Position numbers and translations under genes: made by a program
Part shown: piece after piece, positions 45,350 through 54,823 of the stretch
How the letters are laid out: the number at the start of each line of letters is the position of its first letter
How positions within the stretch are numbered: the first letter of the stretch is position 1
Notes under the pieces: model-generated
The model's input: only the letters and a program-made list of their open reading frames with translations
Database searches by the model: none
What the model was told of the DNA's origin: nothing
NCBI GenBank assembly: GCA_023269675.1
Contig: JAHFSX010000005.1
Location: 1 to 64,000, forward strand
Reading direction: 5' to 3'
Source: Verrucomicrobiota bacterium
Lineage (GTDB): Bacteria > Verrucomicrobiota > Kiritimatiellia > RFP12 > UBA1067
DNA length: 64,000 bases

Positions 45350-46792
45350 ATGCATATGACGCATCATCCCCGTAAGCCGGCGGGGCCTTCGGAAACTTTG
45401 CGCCTGACCGCGGTCATGCTGACCTGCGCCATTCTGGCCGCGTGCGAGGATACGCGCAAGGAGACGTCGGCTGTCCTGCAGCCTGTGCCGAACGTCGTGA
45501 CCGGCGACATCCAGGCCGGCATCGAGAAGCATATCGGGGAACAGGTCCGGCTGGGCAACGGGTTCTTCCGCCTGCCTTTCAAGGAGCAGGAGCTGCGGCT
45601 CAGGCTCGTCCGCGTCCACATCGAGTACCTGGCCACGCTCGGGCCGCGCCACCATTTCGCCTGCGTGGACATGGTCAACGATGACGGCGAGTTCTACGAT
45701 GTGGACTTCTTCCTCGACGGGGACCCGGGGGCGATGACGGTCACGGAGACGACGGTCCACAAGCTGAACGGCAAACCGTTTTATCTGTGGAAGCAGAATC
45801 CTGACAAGACCTGGGTCCGGGCGCCGGTTGACGACGCCTCGCGGCAGCTGCTCGGGGTTCTGTCCGGACGTGACGTCTTCGAGTTCCGTTACCAGGCCAC
45901 GCTGCCTGTGATCCAGGGGCCTGCCCGCGCCTGGCTGCCGCTGGCCCAGTCGGACGCGTTCCAGAAGATCACCGTCATATCGGTCCGTGCCCCGGGAAAG
46001 CGGCAGACCCTGAAGGACGCGGCGTACGGCAACCTGGTTCTCTATCTGGAGCTGGGGCCCGAGGACGGCGGCAAGACCATCGACATCCTCTACGACGTGG
46101 ACCGCCTGGAGAAGGGCTCCTACGCCGGGGACCCCGCGGACGCCGCCCGGTACCTGCAGGCCGAAAAGCTGGTGCCGACCGACAACGCGATCGCGGCGAT
46201 CGCGCTGAAAGCCACGGCAGGCAAGCCGAGCGATCTGATGCGCGCCCGGGCCCTTTATGACCGGGTTTTGGATGACATGCGTTACCGGAAGTGCGGCGAG
46301 GGCTGGGGCAAGGGCGATGCGGTCTATGCCTGCACGGCCCGGAGCGGGAACTGCACCGACTTCCACGCCTATTTCATCGCCCTGGCGCGGGCCGTGGGGA
46401 TACCCGCGCGCTTCGCCATCGGCGCGGCGGTCGCGTCGGAGCGTGACGAGGGCGGCGTGGACGGGTATCACTGCTGGGCCGAGTTCTACGCCGAGGGCAA
46501 GTGGTGGCCTGTGGACATCAGCGAGGCGGACAAGTTCAGCGCGCTGAGCGCCTATTACTTCGGGCACCATCCGCCCAACCGCATCGAGCTCAGCCGGGGC
46601 CGCGACCTGGTGGTTAACCCGGGGCCGGCTTCCGGTCCGATCAACTTTCTGGCCTACCCGGTGATCGAGATCGGGGGCAAGCCCGCCAAGGCGCAGATCC
46701 TGTTCTCGTTCCGGCGCACCGCCGGAAGGATGCAGACGGCTGCTGCCGGCGCCGCCGCGGGGGCGGCGGCTCATCACACAAGCGCACCTTGA
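45350..46792 (+). CDS. Transglutaminase-like lipoprotein
   Basis: A 480-residue exported lipoprotein with lipobox LAAC (MLTCAILAAC). The C-terminal half holds a transglutaminase/protease-like core: Cys in RSGNCTDFHAYFIALARAVGIPARF, His in YHCWAEFYAEGKWWPVDIS and the following Asp complete a Cys-His-Asp triad. The N-terminal half (FFRLPFKEQELRLRLVRVHIEYL) is a beta-rich domain of unknown type. Bacterial members are peptidases or protein-crosslinking enzymes; the actual reaction is not predictable. Start is ATG 45350 or 45356 after GGAAAGG. Confidence 0.82.
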   Translation: MHMTHHPRKPAGPSETLRLTAVMLTCAILAACEDTRKETSAVLQPVPNVVTGDIQAGIEKHIGEQVRLGNGFFRLPFKEQELRLRLVRVHIEYLATLGPRHHFACVDMVNDDGEFYDVDFFLDGDPGAMTVTETTVHKLNGKPFYLWKQNPDKTWVRAPVDDASRQLLGVLSGRDVFEFRYQATLPVIQGPARAWLPLAQSDAFQKITVISVRAPGKRQTLKDAAYGNLVLYLELGPEDGGKTIDILYDVDRLEKGSYAGDPADAARYLQAEKLVPTDNAIAAIALKATAGKPSDLMRARALYDRVLDDMRYRKCGEGWGKGDAVYACTARSGNCTDFHAYFIALARAVGIPARFAIGAAVASERDEGGVDGYHCWAEFYAEGKWWPVDISEADKFSALSAYYFGHHPPNRIELSRGRDLVVNPGPASGPINFLAYPVIEIGGKPAKAQILFSFRRTAGRMQTAAAGAAAGAAAHHTSAP

Positions 46793-46882
46793 CGCTGTCT
46801 CCTGCTCAGCGGCGATCCGGCTTTCCCGTATCGTCCGCGCGGGCCACCTTTTTCTGCTTGCCAGCGGAGGACGCGGGAACGG

Positions 46883-46903
46883 AGAGGTCGGCCTCGTTTT
46901 TTT
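46883..46903 (+). terminator. Weak candidate terminator
   Basis: GAGG-TCGG-CCTC-... forms a four-base stem followed by GTTTTTTT, 90 bases after the transglutaminase-like gene. Short stem, so low confidence. The rest of 46793-46960 lies between converging genes and shows nothing else. Confidence 0.3.
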
Positions 46904-46960
46904 ACGGGGATCCGAGGGTGCTGCGTCCTTCTGCGGCGGTGCGGTGCAGCAGGGCGGGTT

Positions 46961-48931
46961 TCATTTGTTATTGGGCCCGGAGTCTCGCTTCGGTACGTCG
47001 GGGAGGCGCCTGCCATCGAGCGTGATGTCTTTCGTCCCTTCTAGGCCGAGCATGGGGCTCTGGCTGCTGGCATCGGGTTTGGCGTGCTGCTCCAGGTCGC
47101 TGAGCGTGTTGCCTTTCACCTCCACGGCGGTGCTGTGATGGAGCATGATAGCTTGACGGTCGATCACATCGGCGGGGCGTGCCATTACGGTGGCGCGGAC
47201 GGGCGACTCGAAGTGATTGCTTTCGATATGACTCTTTTTGATGCCGGTGAGGTTCATTGCGGGGCCGCCTGACCGGGAGAACGTATTGCCGGTGATGAAG
47301 AGGCGCTCGATGGGCGGGACGCCGGCCTGGCCCTGGGCGTTATGGGCGTAGGCGTCGATGGCTGCGCCATGCGGACGCGGATTCACGTCCATAAAGGTGT
47401 TGTCGGCGATGGTGATGTCATTGGGAATGCCGCCGACGAGGCCCATGCCGGTGTTGAGCGAGATGCTGCCGCCCATGCGCGTGAAGGTGCAGCCGCGCAC
47501 GATGCCGGGGCCGGACATGATGAGCAGGCGCTGGAAGTTATCTTCCCAGCGGCAATTTTGCACGGTCCAGCCAGCGCACTCATGATCGAGCCACTCGGAC
47601 TGCGCGTCGGCGAAAGGCGTGGCGTCTTGATCGAGCGTGAGCTGGAAACCGTTGAGTGCGGTTAACTTCGCCTCGCCGAGAAGGACGCCGGTTTTGCGAT
47701 GGAGGAAGCGCAAACGGTCGCCGGGGCGGGCGTTGGTGAGCGTGGGACGCAGTGAGGCATTCGACTCCAGCGTAACGTGCTTGCCGGCCACAGTTTTCAC
47801 TTTTCCCCAGATGCCGTGGAAGTTCTGAAGGTCATCCGCGGTGTGTCGGATAGTGACGTGGTCGAGGGTCGAACCATAGCGCGTGGAGCGGCACAGATAA
47901 CCGTCCGCGCCCTTCCACTGGCTGGTGCCGGGCCGAGGTCCAAAGTAGCAGTCCTTCCACAGATGCGCGCCGTCGCCGCCGCTCTCGCTCGGACCGCCTT
48001 TGGCGACATAGACGCTCACGCCGTACATCGTCAGGTTCGCCGAGTCTTCGAGCGCGATGGCTCCGGCGGTGGTGTAGAGACAGGAGCAGCCATCGCCCAC
48101 GCGCAGCACGCCGAGTTCGCCATAAGCGCGCTCCCAGTTCGCGTCATGGATGCGCTCCATCAGGTCGGGATCGCGCATGTTGATCCAGTAACGGCCGTCG
48201 GCCGAAGGCGTGATGTCTTTGTAGCGCAGCCTGCGAATGCCGGGCTGCAAATCATAGAGCGGCGCGCAGAAGCGGCCATCGCTCTTGAAGGGAAACAGGC
48301 GCTGCTCTTCACCGCCCTTATAAGTCGCAGGCACGACGATGCCCGGCGAAGGCTGGATTTCAATGCGATTGCCTACGCGGTCGATGCGCGTGATGCGGCC
48401 CTCGATGCAGCCGCGCGTGCCACGGTCGATGGTCGCGCCGCGGAGTACGATGTTCCGGCAGTCGCGAAAGCCGACGCAGCGGTGCCCCGGTGGCATTTGC
48501 AGGTCATCCAGGTCGAACCAAAACGTCGCGCCCGCCGCATCGATCACGAAGGGATGCTCCGCGTCGCGCTGCATGTTTTCGAAGGCCAGCGGATAAATCA
48601 CCTTGGCGCCTTCATAGCGCTCCTGGCCGAAACGGTAATCGCCCGGCACAAGCCGAACCTCGCCCGCACCGCTGTCGAAAGCCTGCTTCACCATCGTCAC
48701 GACTTCATGGCCACGCTCACGCTGCGCCTCCTTCTCGGCCTCGGTGAACTGAGGCCCGGCCGGCGCTTCGAAGCTGAACGTCGCGGCGGAAGCCGGCGGC
48801 GATTCCGATTCGAGAATCACACGCTGATGGGGCGAGAGCTTCGCATGGGAATCAGCGGCGTGCAGCCCAGCCAGCGGTGCCAGCAGCAAGCAGGTGAGGC
48901 TGTGTTTAATGGTGCGGCCTTTCGTCTTCAT
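46961..48931 (-). CDS. Secreted parallel beta-helix protein
   Basis: A 656-residue exported protein. Signal peptide MKTKGRTIKHSLTCLLLAPLAGLHA; a pectate-lyase-like helix follows with rungs NIVLRGATIDRGTRG, ANLTMYGVSVYVAKGG, LDHVTIRHTADDLQ, RGCTFTRMGGSISL, NDITIADNTFMDVNPRPHG and RLFITGNTFSRSGGPAMNL. Distantly like the protein at 10002-11669. The last rung is followed by an LDGRRLPDVPKR tail. Its ATG overlaps the upstream gene's stop as ATGA, so it is translated in step with it. Likely a polysaccharide lyase, hydrolase or binding protein; catalytic residues not identified. Confidence 0.8.
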   Translation of the reverse strand: MKTKGRTIKHSLTCLLLAPLAGLHAADSHAKLSPHQRVILESESPPASAATFSFEAPAGPQFTEAEKEAQRERGHEVVTMVKQAFDSGAGEVRLVPGDYRFGQERYEGAKVIYPLAFENMQRDAEHPFVIDAAGATFWFDLDDLQMPPGHRCVGFRDCRNIVLRGATIDRGTRGCIEGRITRIDRVGNRIEIQPSPGIVVPATYKGGEEQRLFPFKSDGRFCAPLYDLQPGIRRLRYKDITPSADGRYWINMRDPDLMERIHDANWERAYGELGVLRVGDGCSCLYTTAGAIALEDSANLTMYGVSVYVAKGGPSESGGDGAHLWKDCYFGPRPGTSQWKGADGYLCRSTRYGSTLDHVTIRHTADDLQNFHGIWGKVKTVAGKHVTLESNASLRPTLTNARPGDRLRFLHRKTGVLLGEAKLTALNGFQLTLDQDATPFADAQSEWLDHECAGWTVQNCRWEDNFQRLLIMSGPGIVRGCTFTRMGGSISLNTGMGLVGGIPNDITIADNTFMDVNPRPHGAAIDAYAHNAQGQAGVPPIERLFITGNTFSRSGGPAMNLTGIKKSHIESNHFESPVRATVMARPADVIDRQAIMLHHSTAVEVKGNTLSDLEQHAKPDASSQSPMLGLEGTKDITLDGRRLPDVPKRDSGPNNK

Positions 48932-50655
48932 TTGATCGTCTTTTCCGAGCGTTGAAGTTGGCCCGCCGCCTGATCTGGTTTGGGATGCAACTTGATCACC
49001 CGCACAAAGCGGATGACCGCGTCGCCCTTCAGCGCGCGAATCTGCAAATCCAAACCGGTGTAGCCCCGGCCGGGAAAGCACGCGTCGTTGAGAATGAACG
49101 TGATGGTCTTGGCCGCGCCCGAGTCGCCGCAGGTCACTTGACGCGCCGCGGTCATTTGGGTGCCGGCGAAAGATTCCAACTGCCACTCGGCATGGGCACG
49201 ATCGATATAGGTGACCTTCACGGCGACGGCGTGCGGCCCGCCGGCGAGAAACGCTTCGTCCACGCCGAAGCGGATCAAGGATTGCCTCTTGGCCATCTGG
49301 GTTTGGCGCGCCGTCAAGTCGTACAGGCGGTTCCGGTCGAATTCAAACATGTGCGGCGGGAGCTCGACCTTCTCTGTGGCTTCGGTGCGCGCGCCGTCGG
49401 CATCGCGTTGGTACAGCCAGCGTTCGAAGTTCTTCACCGGTTGTCCCTGCGGCCCGCCCTTGACGGCACTTTCGCGCAGGTAGCACCAGGCGTCGGGCGC
49501 GTCCTGGGCGGTCTTGCCCAGCTCCAAGGCCAGGTAGTGGAGCAGCGGCGAGTTGATCAGCCACGGGCCGCCTTCGGCCCAGACAAAGTTGCGACGCATC
49601 TGCAGCATCCGCAATGTGGCCTCGCGGTAGCGGTGGGGAAAGGTCGCGATCGGGCCAAAGCGCTCCTCGTGGCTGCTGGTGTATTCTTCGTTCTCGTCGC
49701 CTGACGCGCGGTTCTCGGCGATGAGCGGACACTTCTCATTGACGACCAGGTAGCCTTCGGAGTCGAGCTCCTGGCCCAAAGCGGGATTGGGCGCATGGAG
49801 CATATAGTGCTCGACGAAGCCGTTGCGCTGGCCCATGCCGAGCTTCAGCCCCAGTTTCATGTTGTCCTCCTTGCCGGAGACCAGACACAGTTTATAGGTG
49901 ACGCCCTTGAAGGCCTCCGCCCAGGCCCGCAAACGCTCCTCGTAAAGCGGACGCCTGGGATCGCCGACCGGCGGCCCCGCGCCTTCTTCACCGCGTGACG
50001 CCGAAACCAGATGCAGGTAGCAGATGTCCAGTTCCTTCATCTGCGGAATCCCGCTCCGGCCGAAGGCTTCGATCAGTTTCAGGTATCGTCGATGATACTC
50101 CGGATGGAAGATGTCCAGATTGACGACCTGGAACGGGATCGACTTGTTCGGTTGCTCTTCCATCAGCGGGATGCCGTAGTGCTTGAGCCAAAGCGGAGCC
50201 GTGCCGGAGGCTGTCTTTATGAGGGTCCGGTCTTGCAGGCTCTGGAAATAGCGTGTCTCCCAGACGGACGCCCCCAGCCCCAGCTTGACGGCGTAGTTGC
50301 CACCCTCGCTCTCCTTGATGATCTCCTGGCGCAGGCTGCGGAAATCGAAGGTGCCCTCCGCAGGTTCGGTTTCCCGCCACGAGGCATGAACGGCGCGTTG
50401 GATGCGGCCGGGAAACTCCGCCGAAACCAGTTTCGGGCTGATCTGGATGCCGCTGTAACGCGCCGGCTGCACCCACAACGGCAGCGACCAGTCATCGCCA
50501 TCCACGGTGTGGTCGGTCTCGTCCCAGGCGTGGAAAGAGTAGTTCTTGGTAAAGAGCGTGGCCGCCTTCCGATCGAAGTCACTGCTGGGCGCGCCATTCA
50601 AGTGCGGCGCGGCCAGCGCCACCAGCATGAGGACAACGCGCTGCCAAGGCCTCAT
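48928..50655 (-). CDS. Unclassified secreted glycoside-hydrolase-like protein
   Basis: A 575-residue exported protein without a confident family. Signal peptide MRPWQRVVLMLVALAAPHLNGA. The N-terminal two thirds look like a TIM barrel: VHASWRETEPAEGTFDFRSLRQEI is typical of the first strands of GH-A enzymes acting on beta-linkages, followed by GLGASVWETRYFQ, ELDICYLHLVSASRGEEG and MLHAPNPALGQELDSEGYLVVNEKCPLIAENRASGDENEEY. Residues about 460-575 form a beta-sandwich (LRFVRVIKL end). Candidate acidic residues exist but none can be assigned. It sits between a sulfatase and a beta-helix gene with 4-base overlaps on both sides, arguing for a shared substrate. Confidence 0.6.
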   Translation of the reverse strand: MRPWQRVVLMLVALAAPHLNGAPSSDFDRKAATLFTKNYSFHAWDETDHTVDGDDWSLPLWVQPARYSGIQISPKLVSAEFPGRIQRAVHASWRETEPAEGTFDFRSLRQEIIKESEGGNYAVKLGLGASVWETRYFQSLQDRTLIKTASGTAPLWLKHYGIPLMEEQPNKSIPFQVVNLDIFHPEYHRRYLKLIEAFGRSGIPQMKELDICYLHLVSASRGEEGAGPPVGDPRRPLYEERLRAWAEAFKGVTYKLCLVSGKEDNMKLGLKLGMGQRNGFVEHYMLHAPNPALGQELDSEGYLVVNEKCPLIAENRASGDENEEYTSSHEERFGPIATFPHRYREATLRMLQMRRNFVWAEGGPWLINSPLLHYLALELGKTAQDAPDAWCYLRESAVKGGPQGQPVKNFERWLYQRDADGARTEATEKVELPPHMFEFDRNRLYDLTARQTQMAKRQSLIRFGVDEAFLAGGPHAVAVKVTYIDRAHAEWQLESFAGTQMTAARQVTCGDSGAAKTITFILNDACFPGRGYTGLDLQIRALKGDAVIRFVRVIKLHPKPDQAAGQLQRSEKTIK

Positions 50656-52361
50656 TTTTTATTCTTTCCGCCGGAGATGAACTCGTCGCGGCTGAGGAGA
50701 CCGTCTTTGTCCGTGTCAAAAAGGGGGAAGCGCTTGGGCGCCTCGGCCGGATCGGGCTGGCCGTCGAGGAACTCCGCGCGGGTGAGCTGGCCGTCCTTGT
50801 CCTTGTCGCGCTTGTCGAACATCGCGGCGCGGTCCTGCCTGGGCTTGTTGTTCGCCGCGGGTTTGTCGCCGGGTTTCCCCTCGCCTCTGATCTGCGGCTT
50901 GGCCTCGGGCTGCGCTGCCAGCAGGGCGCGGAGCCCCGCGACCACCTCGGGCTTCTCTGTTGCGAGGTTCTTGGTTTCGGCGGGGTCGGCCTCGTAATCG
51001 TAAAGCTCAAGCACCGCGCCCGAGGCGGGGGCGCCGATCTTCTTCCACTCGACCAGGCGGTAGCGCTCGGTGCGCACGGCGCGGCCCATGAGGTCGTTGC
51101 GCGGGTAGACGTGGTAGACCGCCTCCTTGGTCTTGGCGGAAGGCGTTTTGAGGACGCCGGCGAAGCTCGCGCCGTCCAGCCCCTGCGGCGCGGGCAGCCC
51201 GGCCAGTTCGCAGAGGGTCGGATAGAGGTCCACCGTTTCGACCAGCGCGCCGGTCCGGGTGCCGGCCTTCGTCACGCCGGGCGCCACGACGAGCAGGGGG
51301 ATGCGCGCGGCCTGCTCGTAATTGGTGTGCTTGCACCACATGCCGTGGTCGCCGAGGTGCCAGCCGTGGTCGCCCCACAGCACGATGACGGTGTTTTCCG
51401 CGAGGCCGTCCCGGTCGAGCGCGTCGAGGACGCGTCCGAGCTGGGCGTCCATGTAGCTGACCGCCGCGTGATAGCCGTGGATCAGGTGGCGCGTCTGGGC
51501 GTCGTCCAGCGGGCCGATCTTCGGCATGTCGCTGTAGTTGCGCAGCTCGCCCCACGTGGTGGGCGCGAACTCCGGGGCGCCCAGCGGCGGCGTCTTCAGC
51601 GCGGGCAGCGGGAAGGCGGCCGGGTCGTAGAGGTCCCAGTATTTCTTCGGCGCGCAGAAGGGGAGGTGCGGCTTGAGGAAGCCGACGCCGATGAACCACG
51701 GCTCGCCGGGCTTGGCCTGCGCCGCGGCGAGGCGGCGGATGGCCTCGTCGGCGATCTGGCCGTCACCGTAAAACGAGTCGGCCACGTCCGCACACTCGGT
51801 AGGCGCGCTTTTGGCGGTGTTGGCGATTTTGGAGGCCGAGAGGCCGTCGGCTTTGGCTTTGGCCACCGCTTGCCTCTGCCGGTCGGCATTGGCAGGCAGC
51901 GCGTATCCCCCACCTTGGGGTTTCCAGTGCGGCACGGACCACGAGGCGTCGTCCTCGTGGTTGCCGTGGCCGACGTGCATGATCTTGCCCATCGCCTCGG
52001 TGCGGTAGCCGTTCTTCATGAAATATTGCGCCACAGTGACGGCGTCGGGCGCGGACGTGCGGAAGTTGGTGCCGAGGTCGTAGATGCCGAGGGTCTGCGG
52101 ACGCTTGCCGGTCATCAGGGAGTTGCGCGAGGGCGCGCACACGGCCTGGTTGCAGAAGGCGCGCTCGAACAGCACGCCGCGCGCGGCGAGGCGGTCGATG
52201 TTCGGCGACTTGACGAGCGGCGCGCCGTAGCAGCCCAGCAGCGGCTTGAGATCGTCCACGCAGATCAGCAGGACGTTCGGTCGGCGGCCGGGCGCGTCGG
52301 CGGCCAGGGCGGCTCCACAGAAAAGACCGGCGATGAGTGCGGCGATGCAAGTCAGTTTCAT
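50652..52361 (-). CDS. Iduronate-2-sulfatase-like sulfatase with two EF-hands
   Basis: A 569-residue exported S1 sulfatase. Signal peptide MKLTCIAALIAGLFCGAALA; NVLLICVDDLKPLLGCYG and SPNIDRLAARGVLFERAFCNQAVCAPSRNSLMTG (Cys75 becomes formylglycine) match iduronate-2-sulfatase-type enzymes, as do FLKPHLPF and LWGDHGWHLGDHGMWCKHT. After the catalytic domain (to about 480) two EF-hand loops, DKRDKDKDGQLTRAEF and DTDKDGLLSRDEF, suggest calcium binding. Its stop overlaps the next gene's start by four bases, making it first in a three-gene operon. The SD AAGGAATACACC lies just before the start. Confidence 0.92.
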   Translation of the reverse strand: MKLTCIAALIAGLFCGAALAADAPGRRPNVLLICVDDLKPLLGCYGAPLVKSPNIDRLAARGVLFERAFCNQAVCAPSRNSLMTGKRPQTLGIYDLGTNFRTSAPDAVTVAQYFMKNGYRTEAMGKIMHVGHGNHEDDASWSVPHWKPQGGGYALPANADRQRQAVAKAKADGLSASKIANTAKSAPTECADVADSFYGDGQIADEAIRRLAAAQAKPGEPWFIGVGFLKPHLPFCAPKKYWDLYDPAAFPLPALKTPPLGAPEFAPTTWGELRNYSDMPKIGPLDDAQTRHLIHGYHAAVSYMDAQLGRVLDALDRDGLAENTVIVLWGDHGWHLGDHGMWCKHTNYEQAARIPLLVVAPGVTKAGTRTGALVETVDLYPTLCELAGLPAPQGLDGASFAGVLKTPSAKTKEAVYHVYPRNDLMGRAVRTERYRLVEWKKIGAPASGAVLELYDYEADPAETKNLATEKPEVVAGLRALLAAQPEAKPQIRGEGKPGDKPAANNKPRQDRAAMFDKRDKDKDGQLTRAEFLDGQPDPAEAPKRFPLFDTDKDGLLSRDEFISGGKNKK

Positions 52362-52410
52362 GGTGTATTCCTTTTATCGAGAGCGTCCCAAAGGGATTCA
52401 TTATTTCTCT

Positions 52411-52485
52411 GGTAGGGACGGTTCCCCGAACCGTCCGCCGGTGCCCGCCATGGACAAGCGGACGCCTCGGGGAGGCGTCCCTACC
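52411..52485. repeat. Element B, copy 2
   Basis: A 75-base element bounded by GGTAGGG and CCCTACC, with two perfect 9-bp hairpins: arms GGACGGTTC/GAACCGTCC with loop CCC, and arms GGACGCCTC/GAGGCGTCC with loop GGG. It lies in the 147-base gap between the octaheme cytochrome stop and the sulfatase start. Confidence 0.85.
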
Positions 52486-52508
52486 TTCAATGTCGAAAGG
52501 GGGCACTG

Positions 52509-54755
52509 TCAGCGCGGCCGTTGCAGTTCCGCCAGCAGCGCCGTGATCTGATCCGAGGTGACGCCGCGCAGGCGCGCGTCCTGCAGGAGCGTGGCCGCCT
52601 CGGTCCTCTGCCCGCGCGCGACGAGGTAATAGGCGCAGGTGTAGACATAGGCTGCGTTCTGAGGCAGCAGCTCGGCGGCTTTGCGGCACCAGCCCACACC
52701 CTCTTCGGTCACAGCCTTGCTGTTCAGCAGCACACCCAGGTTGTAGGCCGCCTGGCCTGAGGTCGGGTCTGCATTGAAGGCGGTACGGAAATGTTGTTCC
52801 GCCTCGTCCAGTTTGCCCTGCTCCGCCAACGCCATGCCGAGATTGAGGTTCACGGCCGCATGCCGGGGTTCGACGCGCTCAGCTTTCTTGAGCAGCACGA
52901 CGGCCGCGTCGATGTCGCCCTGCCGCGCCCGCATCATGGCGGCGTTCACCATCGGGGGGATCACGTCCGGACGCAGCCGCATCGACTGCTCGTACGCGGC
53001 CAGCGCCTTGGCGGGCCAGCCCCGCTCCTCGAAATAATTCCCGATGTTGTAGTGCGCGCTCCAGGCGTCGGGCAGACAGAGGAGGCTGCTTTCGAGTTCC
53101 TTAAAAGCGGCCTCGCAGACCGGCCGCGCCGGCGGTGATTCCAGCAGCGCCGGAGGATACCTCGCCAGCGACGAGGCCGCCGACACGCGGACCAGGCGAT
53201 ACTCATCTTTGGCGGCCGCCAAGAGCCCGGCAAACGTCTCTCGGCTGAGATCCCCGGACAGGAGGTGGGCCGCGGCCGAGCGGACCAGCGGGTGCGGCTG
53301 CTTGAGAGCCTGGCGGAGCGCCGGCCACTTGCGGGGGGCGTCGCACGGCTCCAGCAGGCGGATCAGCGACACGGCGAAAACCGGATCGCTCTTCGCGTCG
53401 CCGATGAAGGCCAGCATCTCGTCCAGCCGCGCCCACTCCCGCTTCCGGGCCGCGGCGATGAGACCGGCACGGTACAGGACCGGCGCCTGATAATCGCGCG
53501 TCCGCCACTTGCGCACATGCCCGTCGGCCCAGCCGGCATCCTTGTCCTGGTGGCAGAGGTTACAGGCGTTGGGCGAGCCGTAGGCCAGCGTGGCGGACGG
53601 CGTGGGCGGCCGCAGCGAGTGGTCGGAGCGCCGCATGCGCGCGAAGCTGGTCACGGGCATGTGGCATGACACGCACTGGTTGCCCTTGCTTCCGGCCTTG
53701 TGGTGCGAATGCTCGGTCGCCTTCTCGACGCGCTCCCGGTGGCACGGCAGACAGGACTCGTTGGTCTTCTCGCCCGCGAACTTGAAGCGCCCGCTGGAGG
53801 TATGGCAGTGCGTGCAGTCCAGCTTGCCCGCCTGAACGCACGGGCTTGTCAGCCACAGCGTGTACGTGTAGTTCTCGCCCAGGTCGCGGCCGTCCGGATA
53901 GAAGTCCTGATTCTCAAGCGTGACCAGGTCGAAGTGGTCGAAGAGACGGTCGCCCGGAGTGAAGCCCGTCGTGATCGGCCGCATTTTGGCGTGGCAGGTG
54001 GCGCAGGTCTCGTCGCGCTGCACGCCCGTCATGGCTTTCATGCTGATGAGCTTCAGGTCTTTGGGAGGGGCGTTGGTGGGCGCTGCCCGGCAGACCCGGA
54101 TGTGCTCGGCGCCCGGCCCATGGCACGCCTCGCAGTTGATGCCCGGCTCGCGCCAGACCGTGCGGTACGTATCGGTCTTCAGATCGTAATTTTTGGAGAG
54201 CTGGCTGACGTGGCAGCCGAAGCAGGCCGTGTTGAAGGTCAGCTGCTGATCCCGCCAGTCGAGCGCCTCGTCGCCGCCTTCCGCGAAGTGGCGGACCATG
54301 CTGGCCCCGGCGTTAATCCACTCTTTCTGCCGTACATCATAGGCCAGCGGCAGCACCTGCAGCCGCCCGCGCGCCATCGGGGTGAGCAGGTAGTAGATGT
54401 TCTTGCCACCCAGGGCCTGCACCATCGGATAGGACTGGGTTCCCTCCGGCCCTTCTTCGCGGATCACGCGTGCGGCCGCGTCGGCCCGGAAGCGGTGCTT
54501 GCCGATCTCGATCGCGTTCGTATGCGCCGCCAGAGCCTGCCGCGCGAAGGCTTCCGTCACCGGCTGCATCGCCAGGCCGTGGCGGGAGGTGGACCAGAGC
54601 GTGTAGAACTTCTCGTGGCACTCGCGGCAGCTGGCCGACCCGGTGAACGCGCCGCCGGCGTCTGCGCTGCGCGCGTGCCGCGAGCAGCCGGCGCCCAGGA
54701 GCGCCAGCCACGTGAGCAGCACGATCCGGCGACTATAGAGAAGCACAAACCACAT
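52509..54755 (-). CDS. Octaheme c-type cytochrome with HEAT and TPR repeats
   Basis: A 748-residue exported electron-transfer protein. After MWFVLLYSRRIVLLTWLALLGAGC (possible lipoprotein signal) come eight CxxCH heme motifs: CRECH, CFGCH, CEACH, CATCH, CTHCH, CLPCH, CVSCH and CNLCH, the layout of cytochrome c554-like and doubled-CxxCH proteins. A HEAT-like region (about 460-540) and four to five TPR units (AHYNIGNYFEERGWPAKALAAYE, AVNLNLGMALAEQGKLDEAEQHF, AAYNLGVLLNSK) form the C-terminal third, probably for protein contacts. Start 54755 or 54797; longer in-frame reading runs into the neighbouring gene and is discarded. Confidence 0.88.
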   Translation of the reverse strand: MWFVLLYSRRIVLLTWLALLGAGCSRHARSADAGGAFTGSASCRECHEKFYTLWSTSRHGLAMQPVTEAFARQALAAHTNAIEIGKHRFRADAAARVIREEGPEGTQSYPMVQALGGKNIYYLLTPMARGRLQVLPLAYDVRQKEWINAGASMVRHFAEGGDEALDWRDQQLTFNTACFGCHVSQLSKNYDLKTDTYRTVWREPGINCEACHGPGAEHIRVCRAAPTNAPPKDLKLISMKAMTGVQRDETCATCHAKMRPITTGFTPGDRLFDHFDLVTLENQDFYPDGRDLGENYTYTLWLTSPCVQAGKLDCTHCHTSSGRFKFAGEKTNESCLPCHRERVEKATEHSHHKAGSKGNQCVSCHMPVTSFARMRRSDHSLRPPTPSATLAYGSPNACNLCHQDKDAGWADGHVRKWRTRDYQAPVLYRAGLIAAARKREWARLDEMLAFIGDAKSDPVFAVSLIRLLEPCDAPRKWPALRQALKQPHPLVRSAAAHLLSGDLSRETFAGLLAAAKDEYRLVRVSAASSLARYPPALLESPPARPVCEAAFKELESSLLCLPDAWSAHYNIGNYFEERGWPAKALAAYEQSMRLRPDVIPPMVNAAMMRARQGDIDAAVVLLKKAERVEPRHAAVNLNLGMALAEQGKLDEAEQHFRTAFNADPTSGQAAYNLGVLLNSKAVTEEGVGWCRKAAELLPQNAAYVYTCAYYLVARGQRTEAATLLQDARLRGVTSDQITALLAELQRPR

Positions 54756-54823
54756 AAGGCCGATAGCATACCTTGCCCTGTTAGCTGACGCAAGCATCCG
54801 GAGGATCGGAGGTATTCTCGCGT

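Noticed and set aside
46789-47025. Short plus-strand open frame between converging genes
   Set aside because: No ribosome binding site, no recognisable motif, and it overlaps the end of the beta-helix gene.
48932-49186. N-terminal extension of the beta-helix gene
   Set aside because: It overlaps the upstream GH-like gene in another frame; the ATGA overlap with a signal peptide marks the real start at 48931.
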